Assembly: GCA_011503125.2 (NCBI GenBank)
Contig: WWBZ02000040.1
Coordinates: forward strand, 62,001-126,000
Direction of reading: 5' to 3'
From: Botryosphaeria dothidea
Taxonomy: Eukaryota > Ascomycota > Dothideomycetes > Botryosphaeriales > Botryosphaeriaceae
DNA: 64,000 nucleotides
Of the stretch, positions 36,949 to 47,611 are shown in pieces. The translations under genes and the position numbers were made by a program. The notes under the pieces are model-generated. The model saw only the letters and a program-made list of their open reading frames with translations. It made no database searches and was not told where the DNA came from. Each line of letters begins with the position of its first letter. Position 1 is the stretch's first letter.

Positions 36949-38265
36949 ATGCAGCAGCCAAAACACCTTGGCCCACCCGGTGCCCCGAAGGCATCGTCAA
37001 AAAAGAAAGCCTCTCCGACCTCACCTCCCCACCCCGCCTCTTCCGGCTCGACTTTCTCCCATCTCCTCCAGCTGCCTCGTGAGCTCCGCGACCTCGTTTG
37101 GGAGCAGTCTCTCCTCGCCGCTCACCCGCCGCCTGCCATTCCCTCACCCGTAGACATAGCCGCCGCCTACCGCCAGTACGACTCGTGGGGCGAGGAAGCC
37201 ATCCACTACCCGCGGACCACCCGCATCAACAGCACCGCCCTGCTATGCTGCAACCGCCAGATCCACGTCGAGGTGCGCGCCGCCATTGAGCGCCTGCGCG
37301 CCCAGCGCCGCCTCGCCTGCTCCCTGCGCATGCTGCTGCGCAACGAGAAGCACCTCTTCCTCGACTGGCTCTGCGTGCCCGCCCTCTCCGCCCACTACGA
37401 CACCGTCCACATCTCCTTCAAAATCGTCGGCAAACCGCAGCCCAAGCACAGCCCCACCACCTCCACCTCCCTCTCCACGCCCGTCAAGACCCTCCACCCC
37501 TCCTCCTCCCCGGCCCACCACCTCCCGCCGCCTCTCCGCACCCTCCTCCCCCACCACCACGCGCCATCCTCCTCCTCCTCCTCCTCCTCCTCCTCCTCCT
37601 CCTCCTCCTCTGCCTCCTCTTCCCTCATCTACGCCCGCCAGGCCGGCGTCGACCACGCCCTCCACCGCGCCCTCTTCAAGCTCCTCGCCCGCCTGCGCAC
37701 CCACGGCCCGCGCTTCCTCGGCGACCCCATCATCTTCAGCGCCATCTCGTCGTCCCCGTCGTCCCCGCCGCGACGCCACCACGCGCCGACGACCTTCACC
37801 GCCCTGTGCTTCGACGTCCTCACCCCGCCGGCTGCCCACGCCGCCGCCTACCGCCCCGCGATGATGCCGTGGGAGGGGTGCGGGCGGTTTGCGGGAGGAG
37901 GGGGGTTGGTCAGCCCGCTCGTCGTGGCCGTGGCGCTGCGCGAGTTTGCGGTGTGGGCGGTGCATGGGGCGTCGACGGCGATGGGGGGCGTGGCCGGGGT
38001 CGCCGAGAATGCGTTTTTCGTCGGGGGGTTCGGGGAGGTGTGCGTGCTGTTGGATGGGGAGGAGATCGGGGTGGAGGATGTGTTGGGGGCGGTGAGGGCG
38101 AGGGGCGTGCTGCTGGACAAGGTGAATGCGAGGATGCCTGGGGGTATGGCGGGGACGGCGCGGAGGAGGTGGTGGGCGCCGGTTTGGGGGGATGGGGTGG
38201 TTGCGGAGAGGGGTGCGGTGGGGAGGGGGGTTTGCATCGGTATTGTGAGGAGACGAGGGTATTGA
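36949..38265 (+). CDS. Fungal protein with LPRELRD/VWE motif (tandem paralogue 2)
   Basis: An intronless frame of 438 residues. I start at the ATG at 36949; the frame is open a little further upstream but without another ATG. After a Lys/Pro/Ser-rich leader comes FSHLLQLPRELRDLVWEQSL, then RTTRINSTALLCCNRQIHVE and HLFLDWLCVPALSAHYDT, each aligning with the neighbour at 35208 at about half identity by eye. A run of about 15 serines encoded by a TCC repeat follows. The C-terminal third differs from paralogue 1: it is Gly/Val/Arg-rich, and its third positions change from C-biased to G-biased after about 37880. The last part could therefore be extended or altered relative to the ancestor. Function is unknown. 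Confidence 0.7.
   Translation: MQQPKHLGPPGAPKASSKKKASPTSPPHPASSGSTFSHLLQLPRELRDLVWEQSLLAAHPPPAIPSPVDIAAAYRQYDSWGEEAIHYPRTTRINSTALLCCNRQIHVEVRAAIERLRAQRRLACSLRMLLRNEKHLFLDWLCVPALSAHYDTVHISFKIVGKPQPKHSPTTSTSLSTPVKTLHPSSSPAHHLPPPLRTLLPHHHAPSSSSSSSSSSSSSSSASSSLIYARQAGVDHALHRALFKLLARLRTHGPRFLGDPIIFSAISSSPSSPPRRHHAPTTFTALCFDVLTPPAAHAAAYRPAMMPWEGCGRFAGGGGLVSPLVVAVALREFAVWAVHGASTAMGGVAGVAENAFFVGGFGEVCVLLDGEEIGVEDVLGAVRARGVLLDKVNARMPGGMAGTARRRWWAPVWGDGVVAERGAVGRGVCIGIVRRRGY
37567..37610. repeat. TCC trinucleotide repeat inside a coding region
   Basis: About 14-15 TCC units encode a serine run in the second tandem paralogue. Length variation here would change the serine tract without breaking the frame. 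Confidence 0.9.
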
Positions 38266-39713
38266 GGAGGGCGTTGGCTTGAAAGAAGAGCTTCTAAAAA
38301 TGGTTGAGGAAGGGGTGGCGGGGATAGAGTTGTTCCGCGTGGTGAGATATGTCGGAGGCAATGGGAGGGACCGGTGTCTCTTTTTGGCTTCGTGTAAATA
38401 GCTATTTGACGACTAGGACATATGTCAATACTAATCGGCGCGGGTGATATCAACCGCAACCTTTCTGAAGCCCCTATGTCCAACTAGAGTGCCATTCTTT
38501 CCCTCCCGCCAAAGGAGGTGAAAGATAAATCCATGAAATCTCCACTTTTATACATAGATGCTGCACCAAAAAAAAAAAACATCTCCCCACATAGCAAGGA
38601 GGCAGATTGCGGATTTGGTTTTTCACGTGCGTGATTGGCTGAGGGAGGGCTCCAACTTTTGCAGACTCTGATTTTAGGGCGCAGCAGAGGTTCTGCACGC
38701 CACAGCCCCTTTTGGGAGAGCCGCACTAACACCTTTCAGCCATTTGGGTTTCATGTGCGTGATTGGCTGAGGAAGGGTTCCAACTTTTGCAGACTCTGAT
38801 TTTAGGGCGCAGGGGATTTGGCCCCCAAAAAATCTTTTTTGCGAAAGAGCCGCACTAACGCTTTTCAGGGCGAATGCGTGTTGGACTGTCAAAGATCTAT
38901 CAAATAGAGCACAAGTATATATGGCATTCAAGTCCCGGAATGAGTTGCTGAAGAGCGTACTCGCTGGGCCGTTGTGCTATTTGTCTACAGATGGCCTCGT
39001 CTTTGACCATAAATACGAAGCACGTTTAGTATACCGTCTTTCCACAATCACTTGAATATGATTCAGTGTACCATTTGCATATCCATTGTATGCTCTCAAC
39101 TGCTAGTGAGGAAGACCCAGGATCTAAACCGTGACCTGCACAACGGACCTATTGACCGAACAATAGACTCCCCGAACACTAGGGTCCTCAAAGCTGCCCG
39201 CCATTGCTAAGAACTGTTTGCTCTTTCGCTTGGGGTTCGCGAGAGATGATTCTTTAGGAACACTTGCTCAAATGCTCTTGCTGAAGCTGAAGTGCTGTAG
39301 CACGAGGAGCTGAAGAATGTCTCAATAATCGGCATAGGCACGGGAAAGTCTTTGCCGTCGGGTATCTAAATTTCTGAGTCGCCGGGTTCTGAGGGAAAAC
39401 CATGTGACAGTGAAGTTATTGGTCACTCGTATTACCATACTGATTCGAACACAATGTGGCAAAGGCGCATCAAAGTTTGGCGCTTCCGGATGATCGTTGG
39501 GACCACAGAAGTTCACCAATAAGCTGCAGGGACGGGACGAACAACTAAGTTCTGTGAGGAAAGTAGCACCTGTAGAGACAAATATTCCATTTGCTACTTT
39601 TAGACGATGCTCCTAAGATAGCCCCCCTTAACGCCGATCCAGTCCTGTTTACTCTTACAACTGGCTATAGACCCTGTTTTTATGCTGTCCCACGCTGCCG
39701 AAACGATGCACCT
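38266..39713. other. Intergenic region paralogue 2-TBC gene
   Basis: 1.4 kb between two convergent genes. It contains a two-copy 128-bp tandem repeat (listed separately) and an otherwise AT-richer sequence with no gene. The right part should hold the 3' end of the minus-strand TBC gene. Confidence 0.6.
38612..38870. repeat. Two-copy tandem repeat, period about 128 bp
   Basis: Unit 1 (38612-38741) and unit 2 (38742-38870) both contain GTGCGTGATTGGCTGAGG, CCAACTTTTGCAGACTCTGA and GAGCCGCACTAAC in the same order and spacing. The first half of each unit is nearly identical; the middle, between GGGCGCAG and the GAGCCGCACTAAC block, has diverged. No coding function is visible, although minus-strand short frames cross it. 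Confidence 0.8.
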
Positions 39714-41181
39714 CTAACGATAGTACTCCAAGAACATGCTCAAGGTCTGACGGACGGTCGACAAATACGCCGGTCCATGTTCGGACCTGCCGAGCCACCA
39801 CGCAAGAGCGCCAACCGCCACGGCCATGGCGAGACCGCCGGCCGGACGCCTGTACCTCCACAAGCCCATCTTGATCCCGCCCGCCACGGCCTTCAGCGCC
39901 TGCGCGCGCTTGATCTGCTTCTCGTGTCTGACGAACAGCTCCTCGCCTTCTTCGAGCGTCTGGCTCGTGAGGGCCTGCGGCTCGCGGGTCGTCCTGAGCA
40001 CGCTGTACGGCGAGATGGCGCGCCAGGCGCCGAAGGGCAGGGATTCGGGGGGCTTTTTGGCGAAGAGGTCGACGGCGGAGGAGATGAGGCTCTCGATGTC
40101 CAAGGGTTCGGGCAGCTTGGAGAGGGTGAAGTGCAGGATGTCGGGCTCGTCGTCGGGGATCTTGAGGAGTTCGTCTTTCCGGGCTAGAACGATCTGCCGC
40201 GCGTCAGCATGGTAGCGCAGAACCGCTGCTTGCGGAGCGCACTTACGGCGGCAAAGAGATACAGCGGCATCACGGCCTCCCGCGCCAAGAGGAAGTCGAA
40301 GAGGCGCGCGATGTCGCCGTACTCCTGTATGTCGTGGGCGTACATTGTGATTGTGGCGGGGAGGGCGAAGAAGGGCTGGATCGGGCGCAGGTGTTTGCAT
40401 AGCGCCGGATCGATGCTGTACAGGATGGGCGGGAGCAGGTTCAAGTGTGCGATAGCCGCGTCAAGCGACGGAGCATGAAGTCGCGGATGCGCAGGAGCGA
40501 TAGACGGGTCACGGCGGGAACCGCGAGGCGTGGGCCCAGCACCAACAGGAAGACCTGTACGATGTCATGGTAGCCCTGGAAGTAGCACAGGCGGGGATGG
40601 CGGCGCAGGATCTCGGCGATGACATCGAAGAGCTCCTCCTTGCGCTTCTCGATCTGCTGTTCCGACTGGTCTGCGGGCGGCGTCGTCAGCAACGGCGCGC
40701 GGGGCTTTGGAACTGAGGCGGACACGAGGGCTGAAGCGTACCGTTCGGGTAGTAGACGAAGGAACGGTTGACATCCAGCCTAACCTGATCCTCGTCGTGA
40801 TGGGGCTTCAGCTCGCTCCACGATGGCGGCGAGTCTGCGTCGGCGCTGGAGCTGGGGCGCGAGCCGTCGGGCGGGCCGGGGCGGGTTCCGAGGAGCAGCG
40901 GCCCTGCATCTGGTCAGCGCATGGCAGGGCGGGCGGCTGGTGGGCACTGGGGGCATACACGCATCGCGGCGGAGGCGGTCAGAGAGCAGGCCGCGGGCGG
41001 AGGTTGCAAGCTCGGTCAAGGAGTCCAGGTCTCTGTCCCTGCATGCGCGGCGGATCTGCGCAGCCTTTCGATCGGGCCAGGATTCCGACGGGCGGCGATC
41101 TCCAGGTTCACGCAGGCGGTCGCTGCTGGGCGGCGGGGGCGAAGGGAGCGGGCGCTGGCGCTGCTGGATGTCGTCGGCCAT
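39714..41181 (-). CDS. TBC-domain Rab GTPase-activating protein, Gyp8/TBC1D20 type (one apparent frameshift)
   Basis: There are four exons on the minus strand: 41181-40959, 40903-40742, 40670-40247 and 40193-39714, with introns of 55, 71 and 53 nt. The TBC fingerprints are present: GLLSDRLRRDAWPLLLG, the arginine finger in VRLDVNRSF, and the glutamine finger in YFQGYHDI. A third conserved block reads YSIDPALCKHL...YAHDIQEYGDIARLFDFLL. A C-terminal hydrophobic segment (GLAMAVAVGALAWWLG) acts as a tail anchor, as in yeast Gyp8 and human TBC1D20, which switch off Rab1/Ypt1-class GTPases on ER-Golgi membranes. At 40470-40471 one C is missing: RIRDFML is followed by a stop-bound frame, while the next frame reads PSLDAAIAHLNLLPPILY. 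Adding it back gives 429 residues. The start at 41181 is the nearest ATG; an ATG at 41311 is in another frame. Confidence 0.85.
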
Positions 41182-42169
41182 CTGCGGAGCTTTGGGGCTC
41201 CCGCAGACTGGCGGCGGCGGCGGGCGGGTCGAGCGTTGCGGGCCTTAGTTCGCTCGCGGCCGGCGGGACGGCCTCGGGACGCAGCAGCATGGCAGCCTGT
41301 TGCTCGTCCATGGCAATAATTGCGGCGGCTCAGGCGCGTGCCGGCGACGGTCAGCTGGCGGCGCTGGCGTGACGCTGACGGACAATGCGAAGCTCCAGCT
41401 GCATGGCGGCCCAAGGTCTCGACTCTCGCGCGGTGGTGGAGGAGGCCTCGCGCGACATCACGGATCTCACGCAGGGGGAGGCGGCTCAGCAGCAGTTACA
41501 GTGCCTGTCTGCGGTGCTTCTGCTGCAATGCCTGCACACACGCACGCACTCTGCCCGCCAGGCTGGCTTTTATTGTGCTTGCTGGCGCGGGTGCGACGTG
41601 AGCGCAGCAGCGACCGAGTCCTTTGCCGCGCCGTCCGCCTCTCGCCCGCCCGCTCGCTCTCACTCCATCGAGAATTTGTGACCTCTCACATTGCGCGCTG
41701 ACGTTTCGCGTTGTCCAGCGCCCCGCGGGCTTTCTCGCGCACCCTAGGCTGCGCGCTCCCCGATTCGACCAGCTGCATTTCTGCATCCCAGAACGGCACC
41801 GCTCTCTTCATGACGCCCCGCGAGCCCCAGCGCGCGCTGCTCTGAGCGCTGTTCTCCCACAATCCACCACCGCGGCGCCGGTTCTGTCTAGCTGGATAAG
41901 GCTGTAGAACCGCCCTCTCCACCATGCCACTGCAATTGTCGCCGTGTCCTGTTTCAACCGCGTGCATGCCTGTCCTCACCTCCGTCTAGCTGCCCGCCCG
42001 CCTTCCCTCTCTCTTTCGTCGAACGCGGTGGAAGCGAGCTCGACAATCCTCAACAACCTGCACCAATCCCAAGAAGACCGACAGTCGAGCCTACCCCGGT
42101 ACAGCTTTCCATACATCCCGCTTATTGCCACCCACGCTCCATTAAGACCCGCGCCCGCCTGCGCCCGCC
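41182..42169. promoter_or_regulatory. Shared divergent promoter region, TBC gene and MMS1_N-like gene
   Basis: 988 bases separate the two divergent start codons, so both promoters lie here. The half near 42170 is C/T-rich on the plus strand, as expected for the leader of that gene. The half near 41181 is very GC-rich and open in several frames. No TATA element is evident. Confidence 0.45.
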
Positions 42170-45100
42170 ATGGCTCTGCAGACGGGCGTCTTTGAAAATG
42201 GCCAGTGGGTCACCCGCCGCGTGAGCATCCAGGACATCCTGCAACAAAACTCCCAGCGCGAGTCTCACGTCCAGCAAACCCCCTTCAGGCCCCCGATGGA
42301 GCAGCCCGTCGTAGGCCTGCTCTCCAGGTCCGTCCTGCAAAGCCCCGTGGTCAACTGGATCATTCCCGCCCGAGTGCGCAACAGAGAGAAAAATGACGTC
42401 GTTTTCATCGGGGAGGACTTCATCCAACTCAAAGAGATCCTGCCCAACGCCCATCTCGAGCATGTCAGCACCAAGGCTGACTTTGGCTCCCGCATCCGCG
42501 CCGCCAGAGTCTTCGGAGAGCCCAGGAAGTTTATTCACCCGCCCATGACCGAGAAGGCCCAAATACCCATGGAAATGGACTGGAATGAGGCAGTTCCTCC
42601 ACAGCTCCTCGTGCTCACTCTGGAATCCCAGGAGTTGCTGTTCCTGTTCGCGCGTCCCCAAAAAGACGGGACTGTCGAGTGGAAGGAGAGCTGTATACCG
42701 CTTTCTCCTGATGCGTCGTTGCTTGAGCAGCCCGGGAAGCATCTGGCTGTAGACCCGCGCTCCCGAGCTCTCGCTGTAGGCGCTTCCGAAAGCTCCATTT
42801 TCATCTATGCTGCTAAGCCCATGCCGGATCTGCGAAACAATTTTGACCATGATACCCACAACTGGACACCTCTCAAGTCAGAACGACCGGTTGCTATCCC
42901 AGGCACCATCCTCAAGATGGAGTTTCTCTACCCCGAGCCGGATGATGAGCGTCACGTAATCCTCCTGGTGATATATTCCAGAGACGGCAAGACACGCATG
43001 TCGTGCTACGAATGGGATCATAGGCAAGGGTTGTCCCACATTCGTCCCGTCGTCGAAGGCTTTCCGTTGCATCACAGTAAGTGATTTCTCGTTTCACCGT
43101 AGCTAGCCACTGACCGGTGCGTCAGACCAACGCAACCCGCAGTTGCTTATCCCATTGCAGCACGGCCCGTCTTTCATCCTTGCGGGCCACGTAGAGATCT
43201 ACCTTCACCAGGAAATCATGACTGGTAATCCAAAAAGAAGCTCGGTGAGCTTGTCAAAAGAGGAAGGTCCGCGATACCCTGGGAATTCACGGCGTTTCCC
43301 AACGTGGACGAGCTGGGCGAGAACTGGACGCAACTGGATATGGAACAACAAGCAGGAAGAGAACTTCTATCTTGTCCGTGAAGATGGTGTTGTACACTAC
43401 ATGCAGGTCAACTCCCGCAGCGGTGCATTGACAAGCAAAGCTGGCCACTTCATGTGCAATGTTGCTTCCGCATTCGCTAGTCTGGATGTCGGATATTATC
43501 TAGATACTCCCGACGTTCTGGTAACTGCGGGTGACATGTCCCCTGGCGAGATCGTCAAGGTAAGGTTTCAACGCACCTCTTGATTGGGCAATGCATAACA
43601 TCTCGGCAGATTGGCCAGTGGCGCGACGAGATCCAATTCAACGACCGGAAAGGCTCACAACGGACAAGAGCACAGATAATGGAGCCTGACTTCATCAACG
43701 CAATCCAGAACTGGTCGCCCACCTTGGATTTGATTCTTGCAGACGGATCCTTCTCTAGCAATCCGATCAGCGGCGGTCGGAGACGCATACTAGCGACATC
43801 GGGCAGGACCCCACACGGAGCCGTAACCGAGATTCGGGCTGGTCTCAACGCCAAATTAGGCCTCACGTTCGAGGAAGATGACCTTGCAGGTGTCACCGGC
43901 TTCTGGTCCTTTCCAGATTCCTCCGAGAATGGCGTGTACTTCCTCCTATCGTTCCCGTCTTCGAGCATACTTCTCCACATTGCCGGAGATGCTTCCGGTG
44001 TGGACACTGAATTCGACGAAGAGAATTCTGGTGTTGATTTTGATAACGAAACACTCACATCAGATACGCTTCAGCATGGCCTTGCCGTCCAAATCACTCC
44101 TAGAGCGCTCATAGTCCTCGACGTATTCACCCCGGATTCGGCGTTGCCGAGGAAAGGCTCCTGGCCATTGCCATCGGAGGGAAACAATTCAGTCGGCGTC
44201 TGTATGCCCAGGTTCATCCAGTGTGTACGCAGGCATCCGCGGGCAAAATGGATTCTCAGTCCAATCCATGAGAATAGAGCCCAGAGGCGATGAGGTCAAG
44301 TTCACATCTACGGCAACAGTGGCGCTGAGTGCGGATCCCACTTGCGTTCAGATCTTGGAATATGATACAATTGGCGTGCTCCTCGTGGCTACAACTGACG
44401 GGCTGATTCGGCTGTACAAGATTCAGGAAAATGGTGGCATTGGACACTTGTTAGAACAACACCAGATCTGGCAAGATGATTCCACTCAAGAAACACTGAA
44501 CGCTTGCCAAAGTGCTGTGCTCTTGCACAACAGCCCGTCAAATGCTGCAGAAGCCGACATTGCTATCGTATGCGGCCTTCGAAGTGGTGATCTCTACGTC
44601 ATTGAACTTCATGCCCGCACCATCATGCAGAAATTCGATGAAGAGGATTCGACCAGTCCCAGGCAACCCGCCAAATCAACAGCGATCATTGCCAATAGAA
44701 GAATAACTCTGGGACACACACCAACCTCCGTCATGCGAGACAGTGAGGGGGATGGCAGCCTTGCATTTGCCACTTGTGGTGCGGAGTTTTACCGTTTGGA
44801 CTATAGTAATGGCCGCGCGATCGGCCTGGATGTCACTAACATATGGTTCACGGACCGCAATCGACCGAACCTTCAACAAAGTCCCGTGTCGGCCGTTTGC
44901 AGAATACCACGCGAGAGCTACCTGATTCGAGATCTCGGCGGAGCTCTGGTCTGCATCTCCGGGATCTCCTTCTTCGTCGCACAGCTGGAAGATGAAAGGC
45001 ACATGGTTCCGAGAAGCATCCCGGTCCGGGGAACCCCCAACAGAGTAATCTACTCCGAAGAACTCAAAAGCCATTTTTTGTGGCATGTCTGGAATCGCAC

Positions 45101-46894
45101 ACCTTCGAGCCCGTGACTCGGGATAGTCATGAGCGCCGTTACGCTCAAAGCTACGTCCGAATGTACGAGATGGCCCCGTATCCACGAGCACGGAGCCGGT
45201 TGCAGAGTACAAATTGCCACCCACTGCAAGAGTCAATGCTCTGTCCACTTGGGTTCTAGAGAACAGCAATGGAAAGCAATATCCCCAGATCGTTGTGGGC
45301 ACAGTTGAGGGGAACGGAAGAAAGGGCGGCGTTCTCTGCATCAGAGAAACAAAGAAGGAGGGCAAATCCAAGTTGGAAATAGCAAAAGAGATCAGCTACA
45401 AGCAGCAAGTCACTGCCGTAGCCAGCTACGGTCCGTCCAACTTTCTCGTCGTGTGCTACGGGCGGAAGCTTGTAGTATATCAGTACTTCGGCGAGACCAA
45501 ACGGTAAGTGCATATCAGCTGTCCCTGTATACATTCAATTCTGAGTTTCTTTGGCATAGAATCCAACAAGTCGGAGAGCACGACCTACCATCTCCCGGCC
45601 TCTACATCACCACGGAAGCGCCATTCATCTACGTTTCCACTGCTTGCGACTCACTCGTGATTCTGAAAGCGGACCACGACCGATCCGAAAATTCGATGGC
45701 ATTCGAGCTTCTCTTCTCAGACCGCCAAGCTCGCGATACCTCCTTCCATCTCCCGCTCAACGTCCTCAAGTTTCAAAGAAGCAAACCACTGAAGCATCAG
45801 GCGATGCTCTAGATGAGCTCATATCCGACGGTGTCGACGGAACGCACAACCACGGCTTCTTCCCCTCATCAAAAACACCCGAAACGCCCTCCACCAACCT
45901 CGTTCTCGTAGCAGACAAAGCTGGATCCCTGACTCTCCTCCACCTCCCGAGGAAACGGACGCACCAAACCGCCGCACCCACCCTCCTCGAAGCCTCTCTA
46001 CCTCGCAGCGTCATGCGCCTCCGCCGCGGCCTCGTCCGGCCAACGCTCCAGTACCACCAGAAACAACGCGCAGGGGCCAAGCACAGCAGCAGGCGTCCTG
46101 GTCAACGACATCATCGGCGCCGCCTCAGACGGCACGCTCTTCGGCTTCTCGCTCGTCGACGAGCGCGCGTGGCGCCTCCTACGCTTCCTGCAAAACCTCT
46201 GCAACGTGCTCGACCGCGAGAAGCGCGCGGAGCGGCCCGGCGGCATGCTGGTGCCCCTCGTCAACCTGGGCATGTCGCACCGGCTGATCGCAGGCCCCGT
46301 CCGCCTGCTCGACGACGAGGAGGCGGAGCTGGCCGCGGCCGAGAACATGGACGTCGACAGCGAGTACGGAGGCGGCGAGATGGAGCTCGACAACCGCTCG
46401 CCGACGCCTGCGGGCTCGTCGACGAGCAGCAGCTCGTTCGCCTCGGCGTACCCGCAGGCGAGCGTGCATCAGAGGGCTGGCCAGAACGGCACGGCGCTGC
46501 ATGCGCAGGGGTCGAGGCTGCATACGCAGGATCGCAGCGCGGAGGCGCTGCTGAGAGCGCTGGATCCGGACAAGGATACTGCGGGGCTGAAGAGGCGGAC
46601 GGCGTATCATGTGGATGGCGATGCACTGACGCGGTTTTTGGGCAGGGAGGGGCGGGCGGTTGTTGTCGGCGATGCTGGAGATTGTTTGCCAGGGTGGGCC
46701 GAATGGCGCGGGGCAGGATATTCGGCGGAGATTCGTGGAGTTTGCGGAGGATGCGCTGGGGGCGAGGGGCGCGGGTGAGATGGAGGTCGATAGTGCTGCA
46801 ATGGATGGGGGGGCGCGTTGCGGACGAGGATATGGTCGAGGTTGTGCGGAGGGTTGTCGGGTGGCTGAGAGGCGTGCTGGCTCCGGTGCTCTAA
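42170..46894 (+). CDS. Large MMS1_N/CPSF-A-like beta-propeller protein (frame broken seven times)
   Basis: There are four exons, 42170-43076, 43126-43559, 43610-45503 and 45560-46894, with GT-AG introns of 49, 50 and 56 nt. The N-terminus (MALQTGVFENGQWVTRR) and blocks such as PVVNWIIPARVRN, WTSWAR, FYLVREDGVVHYMQ and VYAGIRGQNGFSVQSMRIEP fit the fungal family with an Mms1/DDB1/CPSF1-type N-terminal propeller region. This family is distinct from DDB1 and Rse1 themselves, and its role is not established. The frame must shift near 44192 (+1), 45074-45079 (-1, T run), 45169 (-1), 45775-45777 (-1, A run), 46025 (+1), 46650 (+1) and 46795 (+1). With these corrections the length is exactly divisible by three, 1522 residues, ending RRVVGWLRGVLAPVL. 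Splice sites are intact. It is either a decaying gene or a locus with base-length errors. Confidence 0.7.
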
Positions 46895-47611
46895 GGTGGA
46901 CGGCTCGAACCGGCTTTGAGTCCTCCTACCTCTGTGGTCGAAGATCAGCGGCCTTCCTTTTCTCTTGGTGTACCTCTCGTATGCCGCTTTCCCCTTCTTT
47001 TTGCTTCTCTTATCCGTTCTTCTCCTCGCACTCCACTCTCCCCTCCTTCCTAGGTGTCGCATTTAACATTCAAACCCACCATAAACATATCTGTGTGCAT
47101 TGAGCATCTGGAATTCCGGTTTTTATTTGGGTCGGCATTCTGTTTGTCTTCAGCATCATTGATAGCCCGGTAGTTTTGTCTCTTGTTTGATTTATTTTGG
47201 GGCGGTGTGCTCATAGCGACTGCATGATAGACGGCCATCCAAACATAGCAATACGAATAAAAGACATATCATTATCAACCTCAACATGCGGAGAGGAAAT
47301 AATGATGTTTCCCGCCTTGTTCCTGAACCGGGGTTCCTTCATGGTGTATTAGCGATGGACGCGAAACAAGGCCTTGCGTGCTGGCGCGCAAGTTTCTGTG
47401 GCCGCCCTTCTCCGCTATGTTTCATGATTCTAGCGGCAATGAGTATTTCGGAGTTTGCGCAGCACATCGGCGGCAGCTCGGCATGACTCGCGCGCAGCAT
47501 CAAGTTGACAGCTCGCCTTCATCAACCTGTCCACCAAGCTCCAGCTTCAACCCTCACAACCAAAGCTCCCCCCGCAACTTTCCGCGAACACCCCCGCGAC
47601 TTCTGCCCAAA
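46895..47611. other. Intergenic region MMS1_N-like-YIPF-like
   Basis: 717 bases, T-rich after 46960 (3' flank of the preceding gene) and C-rich just before 47612 (leader of the next gene). No gene is seen. Confidence 0.6.

Noticed and set aside
37243..38361. 372-codon minus-strand open frame
   Set aside because: It is the antisense of tandem paralogue 2 with Pro/His/Arg/Gly low-complexity content, including the reverse of the TCC repeat.
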